Part shown: piece after piece, positions 37,026 to 46,214 of the stretch | How positions within the stretch are numbered: the stretch's first letter is position 1 | Layout of the letters: the number at the start of each line of letters is the position of its first letter | Source of the DNA: Variovorax paradoxus | Lineage (GTDB): Bacteria; Pseudomonadota; Gammaproteobacteria; Burkholderiales; Burkholderiaceae_C | Direction: 5' to 3' | NCBI GenBank assembly: GCA_016806145.1 | Contig: CP063166.1 | Coordinates: forward strand, 5,890,001 to 5,954,000 | DNA length: 64,000 nucleotides | Notes under the pieces: generated by a model | What the model was told of the DNA's origin: nothing | The model's input: the letters and a program-made list of their open reading frames with translations, nothing else | Databases searched by the model: none | Translations under genes and position numbers: made by a program

Positions 37026-37727
37026 TCACCAGGCCACCGTCCGCCCCCGGTAGTCCAGGTACTCCAGCCCGGGCCGGCCGCGCTTCGCGAGCATCACCTC
37101 CACCAGGCTCGGCACGCTCTGCCCGATCGTCAGCCGGCCCTCGGGCCCGCCGAGCTCGGTGCGCACCCAGCCGGGCGCCATCGCCAGCAGGGCACGCGGC
37201 GTTCCGGCCTGGCGCGCGGCGAAGCTGCGCAGCAACTGGTTCAGCGCCGCCTTGCTGCCGCGATAAACCTCGCGCTGGCCCGTCTCGTTGTCGGCGATGC
37301 TGCCCTGCCCCGACGACATGACGCCGATCAGGCCGTCCGGCGGCACGTTGCCCGCGAGGCTTTCCACCACCCGCATCGGGCTCAGCGCATTGGCGACCAT
37401 GAGGTTCACGAAGTCCTCGGTCGACACCTCGCCGATGGTCTGGGTCGGATCGGGGTTGGTGGTGCCGGCATTGACGAACAGGATGTCGAACAGGCGGCCC
37501 GCCAGCCGTTCGCGCAGGGCCTGGATCTGGCCGGGATGCGTGATGTCGAGCGACTCGATCTCGACACGGCCGGGATGCGCGTCGGCCAGGTCGTGCAAGA
37601 GGGTGCGGGCCGTGCCGCGGACCGTGCCCATGACGTTCCAGTCTTTCGTGAGGAATTCGGCCGCGATGGCATGGCCGAGGCCACGCGAGGCGCCGACGAC
37701 GAGGATGCTGTGGCGAGGATGGGACAT
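37026..37727 (-). CDS. Short-chain dehydrogenase/reductase
   Basis: A 233-residue Rossmann-fold oxidoreductase. The cofactor motif VVGASRGLGHAIAAEF (about residues 10-25), LFVNAGT (NAG-type) and active-site Ser (VMSSGQGS)/Tyr-x-x-x-Lys (EVYRGSKAA) are all present. Lack of a basic residue pattern means NAD/NADP preference is uncertain. I chose ATG 37727, preceded by AGGAG 9 nt upstream. It is divergent from a LysR regulator that probably controls it. Substrate unknown. Confidence 0.92.
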   Translation of the reverse strand: MSHPRHSILVVGASRGLGHAIAAEFLTKDWNVMGTVRGTARTLLHDLADAHPGRVEIESLDITHPGQIQALRERLAGRLFDILFVNAGTTNPDPTQTIGEVSTEDFVNLMVANALSPMRVVESLAGNVPPDGLIGVMSSGQGSIADNETGQREVYRGSKAALNQLLRSFAARQAGTPRALLAMAPGWVRTELGGPEGRLTIGQSVPSLVEVMLAKRGRPGLEYLDYRGRTVAW

Positions 37728-37858
37728 GAGGCGTGCTCCTTGTTGGCTGCGATGCCACCCATTCTGGGAACGGGCTCCCGTTTGCACCAGACGCCCGGCC
37801 TGCAACCAACGATTGCGCCTGACGCCACATATCGTCCCTTCGGCCCTATGCTGGCGCC

Positions 37859-38782
37859 ATGCCCCGCGTCGACCTCAACCTGCTGCCCGCCCTCGATGCC
37901 CTGCTGACCGAGGGCAGCGTGACCGGCGCGGCGCGGCGGCTCGAGCTCAGCGTGTCCGCCATGAGCCGCACGCTCACGCGCCTGCGCGAGGCCACGGGGG
38001 ACCGGCTGTTGCTGCAGGCCGGCCGCGGCCTGGTGCTCACGCCCTACGCGATGCAACTGCGCGAACGCATCCCGGCACTCGCGCGCGAGGCGCAGGCCGC
38101 GCTGGCCCCGGCCGACCACGCGCTGCAGATCGCCACGCTCGACCAGTGCTTCACGCTGCGCGTCGGCGAGGGCTTCATCGACCTGCTCGCCGCGCCCCTG
38201 CTGGCACGCATCCGGCAGGCCGCGCCGCGGGTGCGGCTTCGCTTCGCGCCCAAGCCCGACTGGGACGCCCGGCCGCTGCGCGAGGGCGGGATCGACCTGG
38301 AGATCGGCACGGTGAAAACCACGGCGCCCGAACTGCGCACGCGCCGGCTGTTCCGCGACCGCTACGTGGGCGTGTGCCGCGTCGGCCATCCGCTGCTCGA
38401 CGCGGCGGAGATCGCCGCCGAACGCTATGCCGCCTGCGGCCACGTGGTGGCCTCGCGCGCCGGCGAGATGGACCATCCGGTCGACGAAGCGCTGGCGTCG
38501 CTCGGTCTTGCGCGGCAGGTGGCGATGGTGGTGCCGGCCTACACCCACGCGATGCAGGTCGCGCGGCAGTCGGACCTGCTGGCCGTCATCCCGCACTCCT
38601 GCCTCGGCAACCCGTTCACGCCCGGCCATGCCGCGGCCCTGGGCCTGCGGCACTTCGAGCTGCCCGTGCCGACAGCGCCCTTCAACGTCTCGGCGATCTG
38701 GCATCCGCGGCTCGACCAGGAGGCCTCGCACCGCTGGCTGCGCGGCGAGGTGCTGGCGCTGTGCGAAGCCGCCTATCCCTGA
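37859..38782 (+). CDS. LysR-family transcriptional regulator
   Basis: A 307-residue LysR-type regulator of the NodD/LinR-like subgroup: DLNLLPALDALLTEGSVTGAARRLELSVSAMSRTLTRLRE forms the winged helix, and a type-2 periplasmic-binding fold follows. It is divergent from the SDR gene across a 131-bp gap containing TTGCA-N14-TGCAA (37782-37805), a possible binding site. TATGCT (37847-37852) ends 6 nt before ATG 37859, suggesting a leaderless message. Its stop lies in a hairpin shared with the convergent lpxH-like gene. Confidence 0.92.
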   Translation: MPRVDLNLLPALDALLTEGSVTGAARRLELSVSAMSRTLTRLREATGDRLLLQAGRGLVLTPYAMQLRERIPALAREAQAALAPADHALQIATLDQCFTLRVGEGFIDLLAAPLLARIRQAAPRVRLRFAPKPDWDARPLREGGIDLEIGTVKTTAPELRTRRLFRDRYVGVCRVGHPLLDAAEIAAERYAACGHVVASRAGEMDHPVDEALASLGLARQVAMVVPAYTHAMQVARQSDLLAVIPHSCLGNPFTPGHAAALGLRHFELPVPTAPFNVSAIWHPRLDQEASHRWLRGEVLALCEAAYP

Positions 38783-38799
38783 GCGGCCCGCGGCTCAGG
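38778..38799. terminator. Dyad containing both convergent stop codons
   Basis: CCTGAGC (38778-38784) and GCTCAGG (38793-38799) pair around an 8-nt GC loop. The stem contains the TGA of the LysR gene and of the lpxH-like gene. There is no T-run. Confidence 0.4.
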
Positions 38800-39664
38800 C
38801 CGCGACGGCCTCGCGCGCCGGCGCGACCTTCGACGGCACCGGCATGTGCGCCGACCACTCGATGATCTCGAGCTGTCCGTCGGCATGCTCGGCCAGCGCC
38901 GTGAGGCTCTCGACCCAGTCGCCGTCGTTGCAGTAGAGGATGCCGTCGATGTCGCGCATCTCGGCATGGTGGATGTGGCCGCAGACCACGCCCTGCGCGC
39001 CGCGGTTGCGGGCCTCGCGCGCCACGGCGTTCTCGAAGTCGCCGACGTAGCTCACGGCGCGCTTGACCTTGCCCTTGAGGTACTTCGACAGTGACCAGTA
39101 CGGCAGCCCCAGGCGCGCGCGCATCGAGTTGAGATGGCGGTTGAGCTTGAGCGTGAACTCGTAGAGCGAGTCGCCCACGTAGGCCAGCCACTTGGCGCAC
39201 TGGATCACGCCGTCGAACAGGTCGCCGTGGATGATCCAGAGCTTGCGGCCGTCGGCGGTCTCGTGGATCCATTCCTCGGCCACGTCGATGCCGCCGAAGT
39301 TGTGGTTCAGGTACTTGCGCGCGAACTCGTCGTGGTTGCCCGGGATGAAGATCACGCGCGTGCCCTTGCGGGCCTTGCGCAGCAGCTTCTGGATCACGTC
39401 GTTGTGCGCCTGCGGCCAGTACCAGTGCCGCTTGAGCTGCCAGCCGTCGATGATGTCGCCGACCAGGAACAGGGTCTCGCACTCGGTGTGCTTGAGGAAG
39501 TCCAGCAGCGCCCGGGCCTGGCAGCCCGGCGTTCCGAGGTGCAGGTCGGAGATCCACAACGTTCGAAACCGCTGCATCGGCCGCGAAACGTCCTCGTCCT
39601 CCGCCTCGGGGGGGCGGGCATCGGTGTCGCGCCATGCGCGCAGAAAAGCATCGTCGCGTTGCAT
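38795..39664 (-). CDS. UDP-2,3-diacylglucosamine diphosphatase-like metallophosphoesterase
   Basis: A 289-residue calcineurin-like phosphoesterase of the LpxH/LpxH2 kind, which hydrolyses UDP-2,3-diacylglucosamine to lipid X in lipid A synthesis. All metal motifs are present: ISDLHLG (about residue 39), GDIIDGW, GNHDE, HGDLFD and GHIHHAE. The W-x-Y-W-P and KYLKGKVKRAV insert region is typical of LpxH2-like proteins. I chose ATG 39664; an internal ATG (MQRFRTLW, residue 30) matches the usual family start better and may be used. A different phosphodiester substrate cannot be excluded. It opens the lipid-related stretch of this window. Confidence 0.83.
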   Translation of the reverse strand: MQRDDAFLRAWRDTDARPPEAEDEDVSRPMQRFRTLWISDLHLGTPGCQARALLDFLKHTECETLFLVGDIIDGWQLKRHWYWPQAHNDVIQKLLRKARKGTRVIFIPGNHDEFARKYLNHNFGGIDVAEEWIHETADGRKLWIIHGDLFDGVIQCAKWLAYVGDSLYEFTLKLNRHLNSMRARLGLPYWSLSKYLKGKVKRAVSYVGDFENAVAREARNRGAQGVVCGHIHHAEMRDIDGILYCNDGDWVESLTALAEHADGQLEIIEWSAHMPVPSKVAPAREAVAA

Positions 39665-39758
39665 GGACCGATAGGTTGGCTGTCTTGCGTGACCTGGCCA
39701 TGGCAAGTGCGTGACATCCCGATGACGTCCCCACGCGTGCGCGGCCCACAATCGCGCG

Positions 39759-41501
39759 ATGCGTCCCGGCCAGATCATCGTCCTCGCGACCCCCGTCTTC
39801 TTCCTGCTGATCGCGATCGAGTTCGCGGTCGGCCGCGTGCGCGCGCGCCGCGGCACGGGGCAGGACACCTACCGCCTCGCCGACGCGGTCAACAGCATCG
39901 GCCTGGGCATGCTGAGCCAGATCAGCGCGGTGCTCACCGGTCTGCTGCGCGTCGGCATCTACACGGCGGTGTACTCGGCCGTGGCACTGTTCCCCGACAC
40001 CGACTTCTGGACCACCTGGTACGGCTGGCTGCTGGCGCTGGTGTTCTACGACTTCTGCTACTACTGGCTGCACCGCATGGGCCACGAGTCGGCCGTGCTC
40101 TGGGCCGCGCACGTGGTGCACCACCAGAGCCAGCACTACAACCTGTCGACCGCGCTGCGCCAGACCTCGAGCGGCGCGCTGCTGGGCTGGATCTTCTACC
40201 TGCCGATGGCGGCCGCGGGCGTGCCGCCGCTGGTGTTCGCCGTGGTCGCGCTGGTCGACCTGCTCTACCAGTTCTGGGTCCACACCGAGCAGGTCGGCAA
40301 GCTCGGCTGGTTCGACCGCTGGTTCTGCTCGCCCTCGAACCACCGGGTGCACCACGCGGTCAACGACCGCTACCTCGACCGCAACTACGGCGGCATCCTG
40401 ATCGTGTGGGACCGGCTGTTCGGCAGCTTCAAGGAAGAGGACGAGCGCTGCGTCTACGGCACGCGCAGCCCGCTCGCGAGCTGGGACCCGCTGTGGGCCA
40501 ACGCCGAGGTCTACTGGGGCCTGGCCAGGGATTCATGGCACGCGCGCAGCTGGGGCGACAAGCTGCGCGTGTGGCTCAAGCCGCCGGGCTGGCGACCGGC
40601 CGACGTGGCGGCGCGCTTTCCGAAGCCGGCCTTCGACATCGCGCAGGTGCGGCGCTACGAGCCCGAAGTGGGCCGCGGCGCGCAGTGGTTCGCGGGCGTG
40701 CAGTTCCTGCTGCTGCTCGCGGCCGTGGCGGTGTTCCTCTGGTTCTCCGACGGCCTGCCGCTCTCGCGCTCTGCCGTGTGGCTGGCCGCGCTCACCGCCG
40801 CGCTGTGGGCCATCGGCGGCGTGCTGCAGGGGCGGCTCTCGATCGCCGAGGCCCTGCTGGTGGAAGCCGCCGCGCTGGCGACCGCGAGCGCCGCGCTCGG
40901 CCTGCCCTGGCTGCACCACGCGACCAAGCCGCTGGCGCTCGCGATCGCGGTCTTCATCGCCGCGCGGCGCGCGCTGGCGCGGCCCGGTGGCATGACACGC
41001 TTCGATGTGCTGCTGGTCGCGGGCCTCGTCGGCTCGCTCGCGGGCGACGTGCTGCTGATGGGCCCGGCCTCGCTGTTCGTGCCCGGCCTCGTGTGCTTCC
41101 TGCTCGCGCACCTGGCCTACATCGGCGTGTTCCGCATCGGCGTGGGCTTCTTCCCGCGGCCCGCGGCGCTGGCGGTCACGCTGGCGATCGGCGCGGCGAT
41201 GTACGCCTTCCTGTGGCAGGGCGGGCTGCCGGTCGCGCTGCGCATCCCGGTCGCCCTCTACGTGCTGGTGATCGCCTGCATGGCGGCCCAGGCGCTGGGC
41301 CGGGCCTTCGTGCTGCGCGACACAACGGCTGGATGGGGCGCGGGCTGGGTGGCGACCGGCGCCTGCTTCTTCATGCTGAGCGACGCGCTGCTCGCGACCA
41401 ACCGCTTCGTGGCGCCGCTGCCGCTGGCGCAGCTGTGGGTGCTCGCGACCTACTACGTGGCGCAGACGCTGATCGTGCGGCACGCGCGGCCGCCGGGCTG
41501 A
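39759..41501 (+). CDS. Fusion: sterol desaturase/alkylglycerol monooxygenase-like domain + YhhN (lysoplasmalogenase-like) domain
   Basis: A 580-residue polytopic membrane protein. Residues 1-290 form a fatty acid hydroxylase/sterol desaturase domain with the di-iron histidine motifs WLHRMGHE, HVVHHQSQHYN and NHRVHHAVN, and sequence style of alkylglycerol monooxygenase (WVHTEQVGKLGWFDRWFCSPSNHR). A linker with one hydrophobic segment follows. The C-terminal ~210 residues match YhhN/TMEM86: TKPLALAIAVF, LVGSLAGDVLLM, FVPGLVCFLLAHLAYIGVF and FFMLSDALLATNRF. Both human counterparts act on ether lipids (AGMO cleaves alkylglycerols, TMEM86 lysoplasmalogens). CACAAT ends 6 nt before the ATG. Substrate unproven. 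Confidence 0.88.
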   Translation: MRPGQIIVLATPVFFLLIAIEFAVGRVRARRGTGQDTYRLADAVNSIGLGMLSQISAVLTGLLRVGIYTAVYSAVALFPDTDFWTTWYGWLLALVFYDFCYYWLHRMGHESAVLWAAHVVHHQSQHYNLSTALRQTSSGALLGWIFYLPMAAAGVPPLVFAVVALVDLLYQFWVHTEQVGKLGWFDRWFCSPSNHRVHHAVNDRYLDRNYGGILIVWDRLFGSFKEEDERCVYGTRSPLASWDPLWANAEVYWGLARDSWHARSWGDKLRVWLKPPGWRPADVAARFPKPAFDIAQVRRYEPEVGRGAQWFAGVQFLLLLAAVAVFLWFSDGLPLSRSAVWLAALTAALWAIGGVLQGRLSIAEALLVEAAALATASAALGLPWLHHATKPLALAIAVFIAARRALARPGGMTRFDVLLVAGLVGSLAGDVLLMGPASLFVPGLVCFLLAHLAYIGVFRIGVGFFPRPAALAVTLAIGAAMYAFLWQGGLPVALRIPVALYVLVIACMAAQALGRAFVLRDTTAGWGAGWVATGACFFMLSDALLATNRFVAPLPLAQLWVLATYYVAQTLIVRHARPPG

Positions 41502-41526
41502 CGCCGTGCGCCAGCGGTCGCGTCAG
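41498..41526. terminator. Dyad at the convergent stops of the fusion gene and the CDF gene
   Basis: CTGACGC (41498-41504) and GCGTCAG (41520-41526) form a 7-bp stem with a 15-nt loop; each arm contains one of the two TGA stop codons. There is no T-run. Confidence 0.35.
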
Positions 41527-42491
41527 TCGTGGCAGCGCTGGATCTCGACCGTCGAGTGCCGGATCTCCTCGTGCATCGAGAAGCAGGCCCGCACCTGGTC
41601 CGCCGTGAGCGTGGCCGAATGGGTGACCACCGTCAGCGCGCAGGCATAGGCCTCGCGGCCCACGCGCCACACGTGCAGGTCGGCCACGCGCGTGAGCGAA
41701 TCGACCAGGCCGGCCTCGATGCCCTCGCGGATCTCCTCGGCCACCGGGTGGTCCATCTCGCGGTCGAGAAGCACCTTGCCGGTTTCCTTCAGCAGCCCCT
41801 TGGCCCAGACCGCGACCAGCACCGCGCCGACGATGCCCATCGCCGGGTCGAGCCAGGCCCAGCCGTAGAACCAGCCGCCCAGCAGCGCCGCGATCGCGAG
41901 CACCGAGGTCGCGGCATCGGCCACGACGTGGATGTAGGCCGAGCGCAGGTTCAGGTCGTGGCCATGCGCGCCGTGCGCGTGGTGATGGTCGTGGTCGTGG
42001 GCGTGCGCATGCCCGTGATCGTGGCCATGGTGGTGGTGCGCCCCGCCCAGCAGCCGCGCGCAGACCAGGTTGACCACCAGTCCCAGCACCGCCACCGAGA
42101 TCGCCTCGGGATAGTGGATCGCCGACGGCGACCACAGCCGCTCGAGCGAACCCACCACCATCAGCGCCGCGATGCCCAAGAGCACCAGCGCGCTCGCGAA
42201 GCCGCCGAGCACCTCGATCTTCCAGGTGCCGAAGGCGAAGCGCGGGTCGCGCGCATAGCGGCGCGCGGCCGCATAGGCGAAGGCGCTCAGGCCGATGGCC
42301 AGCGCGTGCGAGCTCATGTGCCAGCCGTCGGCCAGCAGCGCCATCGAGTTGAACCACCAGCCGGCGCCGATCTCGAGCGCCATCATCGCGGCGGTGATCC
42401 ACATCACGAGCCGCGTGCTGCGCTCGGCGCGTTCGTTGTCGCTGCCGAAGTGGTGCTCGTGCTGCCACGCGCTCAGGTCATGGGTGTGCAT
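41523..42491 (-). CDS. dmeF: CDF-family divalent metal efflux transporter (DmeF-like)
   Basis: A 322-residue inner-membrane cation diffusion facilitator. It has six hydrophobic helices, with transport-site acidic residues in LLADGWHMSSHA (helix II) and HVVADAATSVLA (helix V). A very His-rich loop (about residues 150-177) with repeated HDHGHAH lies between helices IV and V, and a cytoplasmic C-terminal domain follows. The N-terminal HTHDLSAWQHEHHF is characteristic of DmeF (cobalt/nickel export). Metal preference is inferred. It is 13 bp upstream of ruvB's stop on the same strand, but an operon link is uncertain. Confidence 0.88.
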   Translation of the reverse strand: MHTHDLSAWQHEHHFGSDNERAERSTRLVMWITAAMMALEIGAGWWFNSMALLADGWHMSSHALAIGLSAFAYAAARRYARDPRFAFGTWKIEVLGGFASALVLLGIAALMVVGSLERLWSPSAIHYPEAISVAVLGLVVNLVCARLLGGAHHHHGHDHGHAHAHDHDHHHAHGAHGHDLNLRSAYIHVVADAATSVLAIAALLGGWFYGWAWLDPAMGIVGAVLVAVWAKGLLKETGKVLLDREMDHPVAEEIREGIEAGLVDSLTRVADLHVWRVGREAYACALTVVTHSATLTADQVRACFSMHEEIRHSTVEIQRCHD

Positions 42492-42504
42492 GGCGAAAAG
42501 TCCT

Positions 42505-43569
<1,065 letters not shown>

Positions 43570-43678
43570 GGGCGCGGGGGGTGCGGCGAGTTTAGTGGCT
43601 GCATCGCCGTTGCGGACGGCCCGCGGCCCCGGCGCCACGAGGGCCTTTCTCGGCCATTAGCAAGCATTCGCGGGCTTT

Positions 43679-43695
43679 CGCAGGCGCGGCCTGCG
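43679..43695. promoter_or_regulatory. Perfect dyad upstream of the ynb-like operon
   Basis: CGCAGGC-GCG-GCCTGCG, a 7-bp inverted repeat in the 190-bp gap between ruvB and the ynb-like operon. CAGAAT at 43722-43727 is a possible -10 box for the operon. Operator or hairpin role is not proven. Confidence 0.3.
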
Positions 43696-43759
43696 CCTAC
43701 GAGGCGCCCGTCATGCACTGGCAGAATGCGCCGACCAGAATGAAGAGGGGATCACGACA

Positions 43760-44404
43760 GTGTCGATCTACGAACTGAAGCCGCGTTTCCAGGCCCTGCT
43801 TCGGCCGCTCGTGGTCGCACTGCATGCCCGGGGGGTCACCGCCAACCAGGTCACGCTGAGCGCCTGCGCGGTCTCGGTGGCCCTCGGCCTGTGGCTCTAC
43901 CTGGCCGCGACCTCGCTCGCGGCCTTCGCATTGATCCCGGCCTGGATGTTCCTGCGCATGGCCTTCAACGCCATCGACGGCATGCTGGCGCGCGAGCACC
44001 ACCAGCAAAGCCGGCTCGGCGCCTTCCTCAACGAACTCACCGACGTGGTCTCCGATGCCGCGCTGTACCTGCCCTTCGTGCTGGTGCAGCCCTTCAGCCC
44101 GGCCTGGGTCGGCACCGTGATCGTGCTGGCCGGCCTCAGCGAATTCGCCGGCGCGCTCGGCCCCACGGTCGGTGCCTCGCGCCGCTACGATGGGCCGCTC
44201 GGCAAGAGCGACCGCGCCTTCGTGTTCGGCGCGCTCGGCCTCTACGTGGCGCTCGGCGGCCCGCTGCCGGGCTGGACCGCGCTGCTGATGCCGCTGCTGG
44301 CGCTGCTGGTGGCCTGGACCGTGGTCAACCGCGTGCGCCGCGCGCTCGCCGAAGCCGATGCCGCGGACAGCGCCACGCCAAAAGAAACAACAGGGATTCA
44401 ATGA
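43760..44404 (+). CDS. ynbA: YnbA-like CDP-alcohol phosphatidyltransferase
   Basis: A 214-residue membrane enzyme expected to transfer a phosphatidyl group from a CDP-lipid to an alcohol. The family motif is present at residues 70-95 but altered: NAIDGMLAR-x8-G-AFL-N-ELT-D, so the first and third of the four canonical Asp residues are Asn (N70, N91) while D73 and D95 remain. Four or more hydrophobic helices follow. The sequence and gene order recall E. coli YnbA. GTG 43760 is preceded by AGAGGGG. Its stop overlaps the next start (ATGA). The alcohol substrate is unknown. Confidence 0.85.
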   Translation: MSIYELKPRFQALLRPLVVALHARGVTANQVTLSACAVSVALGLWLYLAATSLAAFALIPAWMFLRMAFNAIDGMLAREHHQQSRLGAFLNELTDVVSDAALYLPFVLVQPFSPAWVGTVIVLAGLSEFAGALGPTVGASRRYDGPLGKSDRAFVFGALGLYVALGGPLPGWTALLMPLLALLVAWTVVNRVRRALAEADAADSATPKETTGIQ

Positions 44405-46206
44405 ACGACAACACCACCGACCTCGACACCGGCGCCTCGCCGTCCTCGCTCACGCAACGGCCGCTGGCCGAGCGCCAGTTCCGCACCCACGACGGCGAAT
44501 CGCTGTTCTACCGCCACTGGCCGGCCACCGGCCCCGCGCGGCGCGGCGCCATCGTGCTGTTCCACCGCGGCCACGAGCACGGCGCGCGCATGGCGCACCT
44601 GGTCGACGAGCTCGACCTGCCCGACTTCGACGTCTTCGCCTGGGATGCACGCGGCCACGGCCGCTCGCCGGGCCAGCGCGGCTACAGCCCCAGCTTCGGC
44701 ACCTCGGTGCGCGACGTGCAGACCTTCGTGCAGCACATCGTCGGCACGCACGGCGTGGCCGAACACGACATCCACGTGATCGCGCAGAGCGTGGGCGCGG
44801 TGCTGGTCGCGACCTGGGCCCACGACTACGCGCCCAAGGTGCGCGGCCTCACGCTGGCCTCGCCGGCCTTCAAGGTCAAGCTCTACGTGCCGTTCGCGCG
44901 GCCGGGCCTGGCGCTGATGCACAAGCTGCGCGGCCTGTTCTTCGTCAACAGCTACGTCAAGGCCAAGTTCCTCACGCACGACCCCGAGCGCATCGCGAGC
45001 TACGAGAGCGATCCGCTGATCACGCGGCCGATCGCGGTCAACATCCTGCTCGGTCTGTACGAAGCGGCCGAGCGCGTGGTGACCGACGCCAACGCGATCA
45101 CCTTGCCGGTGCAGCTGTTGATCTCGGGCGCCGACTGGGTGGTGCACCACAAGCCGCAGCACCAGTTCTTCGAACGGCTGGGCAGCGCGGTCAAGACCAA
45201 GACGGTGCTGCCGGGCTTCTTCCACGACACGCTGGGCGAGAAGGACCGCGCACCCGCCGTGCAGGCCATCCGCGAATTCGTGCTGCGCCTGTTCGACGAG
45301 GCGCCCGCGCCGGTCGACCGCCGCGGCGCGCACCTCGAGGGCGAGACCGCCGAGGAATCGCGCGCGCTGGCCGCGCCGCTGCCGGCGCTGTCGCCGCGCG
45401 GCCTCTACTGGTCGCTCACGCGCGCCGGGCTGCGCTTCGGCGGCGGCCTGTCCGAGGGCGTGAAGCTGGGCCACGACACCGGCTTCGACTCGGGCAGCAC
45501 GCTCGACTACGTCTACCGCAACGTCGCGCAGGGCAAGGGCGCCATGGGCCGCGCCATCGACCGCAACTACCTCGACGCCATCGGCTGGCGCGGCATCCGG
45601 CAGCGCAAGATCCACGTCGAGGAGCTGCTGCGCATCGCGATGGAACGGCTGGCCGAGATGCACCGCGAGGTGCGGCTGATGGACATCGCGGCCGGCCATG
45701 GCCGCTACGTGCTCGACGCGGTGCTCGCGAGCCCGGTCAAGGCCAGCTCGATCCTGCTGCGCGACTACAGCGAGATCAACGTGCGCGACGGCCGTGCGCT
45801 CATCGCCGAGAAGGGCCTGGAGGACGTCGCCCAGTTCGTGCAGGCCGACGCCTTCGACCGCATGAGCCTCGCGAGCGTCACGCCGCGGCCCACGCTGGCG
45901 GTGGTGTCGGGGCTGTACGAGCTGTTCCCCGACAACGAGATGGTGCGGCGCTCGCTCGCGGGCGTGGGCGACGCGGTGGAGGACGGGGGCTACCTGGTCT
46001 ACACCGGCCAGCCCTGGCATCCGCAGCTCGAGATGATCGCGCGCGCGCTCACCAGCCACCGCCAGGGCGAGGCCTGGGTGATGCGCCGCCGCACGCAGGT
46101 CGAGATGGACCAGCTGGTGGAGGAGGCGGGCTTCCGCAAGATCGACCAGCGCAGCGACGAGTGGGGCATCTTCACCGTCTCGCTGGCCCGGCGCACCGAG
46201 CACTGA
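44401..46206 (+). CDS. ynbC: YnbC-like fusion of alpha/beta hydrolase and methyltransferase
   Basis: A 601-residue two-domain protein. The N-terminal domain (about 20-310) is a monoglyceride-lipase-like hydrolase: VLFHRGHEHG, WDARGHGRSPGQRGY, nucleophile elbow AQSVGA (Ser130), with Asp245 (ISGADWVV) and His275 (GFFHDTLGE) completing the triad. The C-terminal domain (about 360-600) is a class I SAM methyltransferase with VRLMDIAAGHGRYVLDAV near residue 425. This architecture matches E. coli YnbC. ATG 44401 overlaps the ynbA stop. Acting on a lipid made by the operon is inference. Confidence 0.87.
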   Translation: MNDNTTDLDTGASPSSLTQRPLAERQFRTHDGESLFYRHWPATGPARRGAIVLFHRGHEHGARMAHLVDELDLPDFDVFAWDARGHGRSPGQRGYSPSFGTSVRDVQTFVQHIVGTHGVAEHDIHVIAQSVGAVLVATWAHDYAPKVRGLTLASPAFKVKLYVPFARPGLALMHKLRGLFFVNSYVKAKFLTHDPERIASYESDPLITRPIAVNILLGLYEAAERVVTDANAITLPVQLLISGADWVVHHKPQHQFFERLGSAVKTKTVLPGFFHDTLGEKDRAPAVQAIREFVLRLFDEAPAPVDRRGAHLEGETAEESRALAAPLPALSPRGLYWSLTRAGLRFGGGLSEGVKLGHDTGFDSGSTLDYVYRNVAQGKGAMGRAIDRNYLDAIGWRGIRQRKIHVEELLRIAMERLAEMHREVRLMDIAAGHGRYVLDAVLASPVKASSILLRDYSEINVRDGRALIAEKGLEDVAQFVQADAFDRMSLASVTPRPTLAVVSGLYELFPDNEMVRRSLAGVGDAVEDGGYLVYTGQPWHPQLEMIARALTSHRQGEAWVMRRRTQVEMDQLVEEAGFRKIDQRSDEWGIFTVSLARRTEH

Positions 46207-46214
46207 GCGACGCC

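Noticed and set aside
37782..37805. TTGCA-N14-TGCAA as the LysR operator
   Set aside because: The half-sites are short and the spacing is not typical, so it is mentioned in the gene entry but not called as a separate site.
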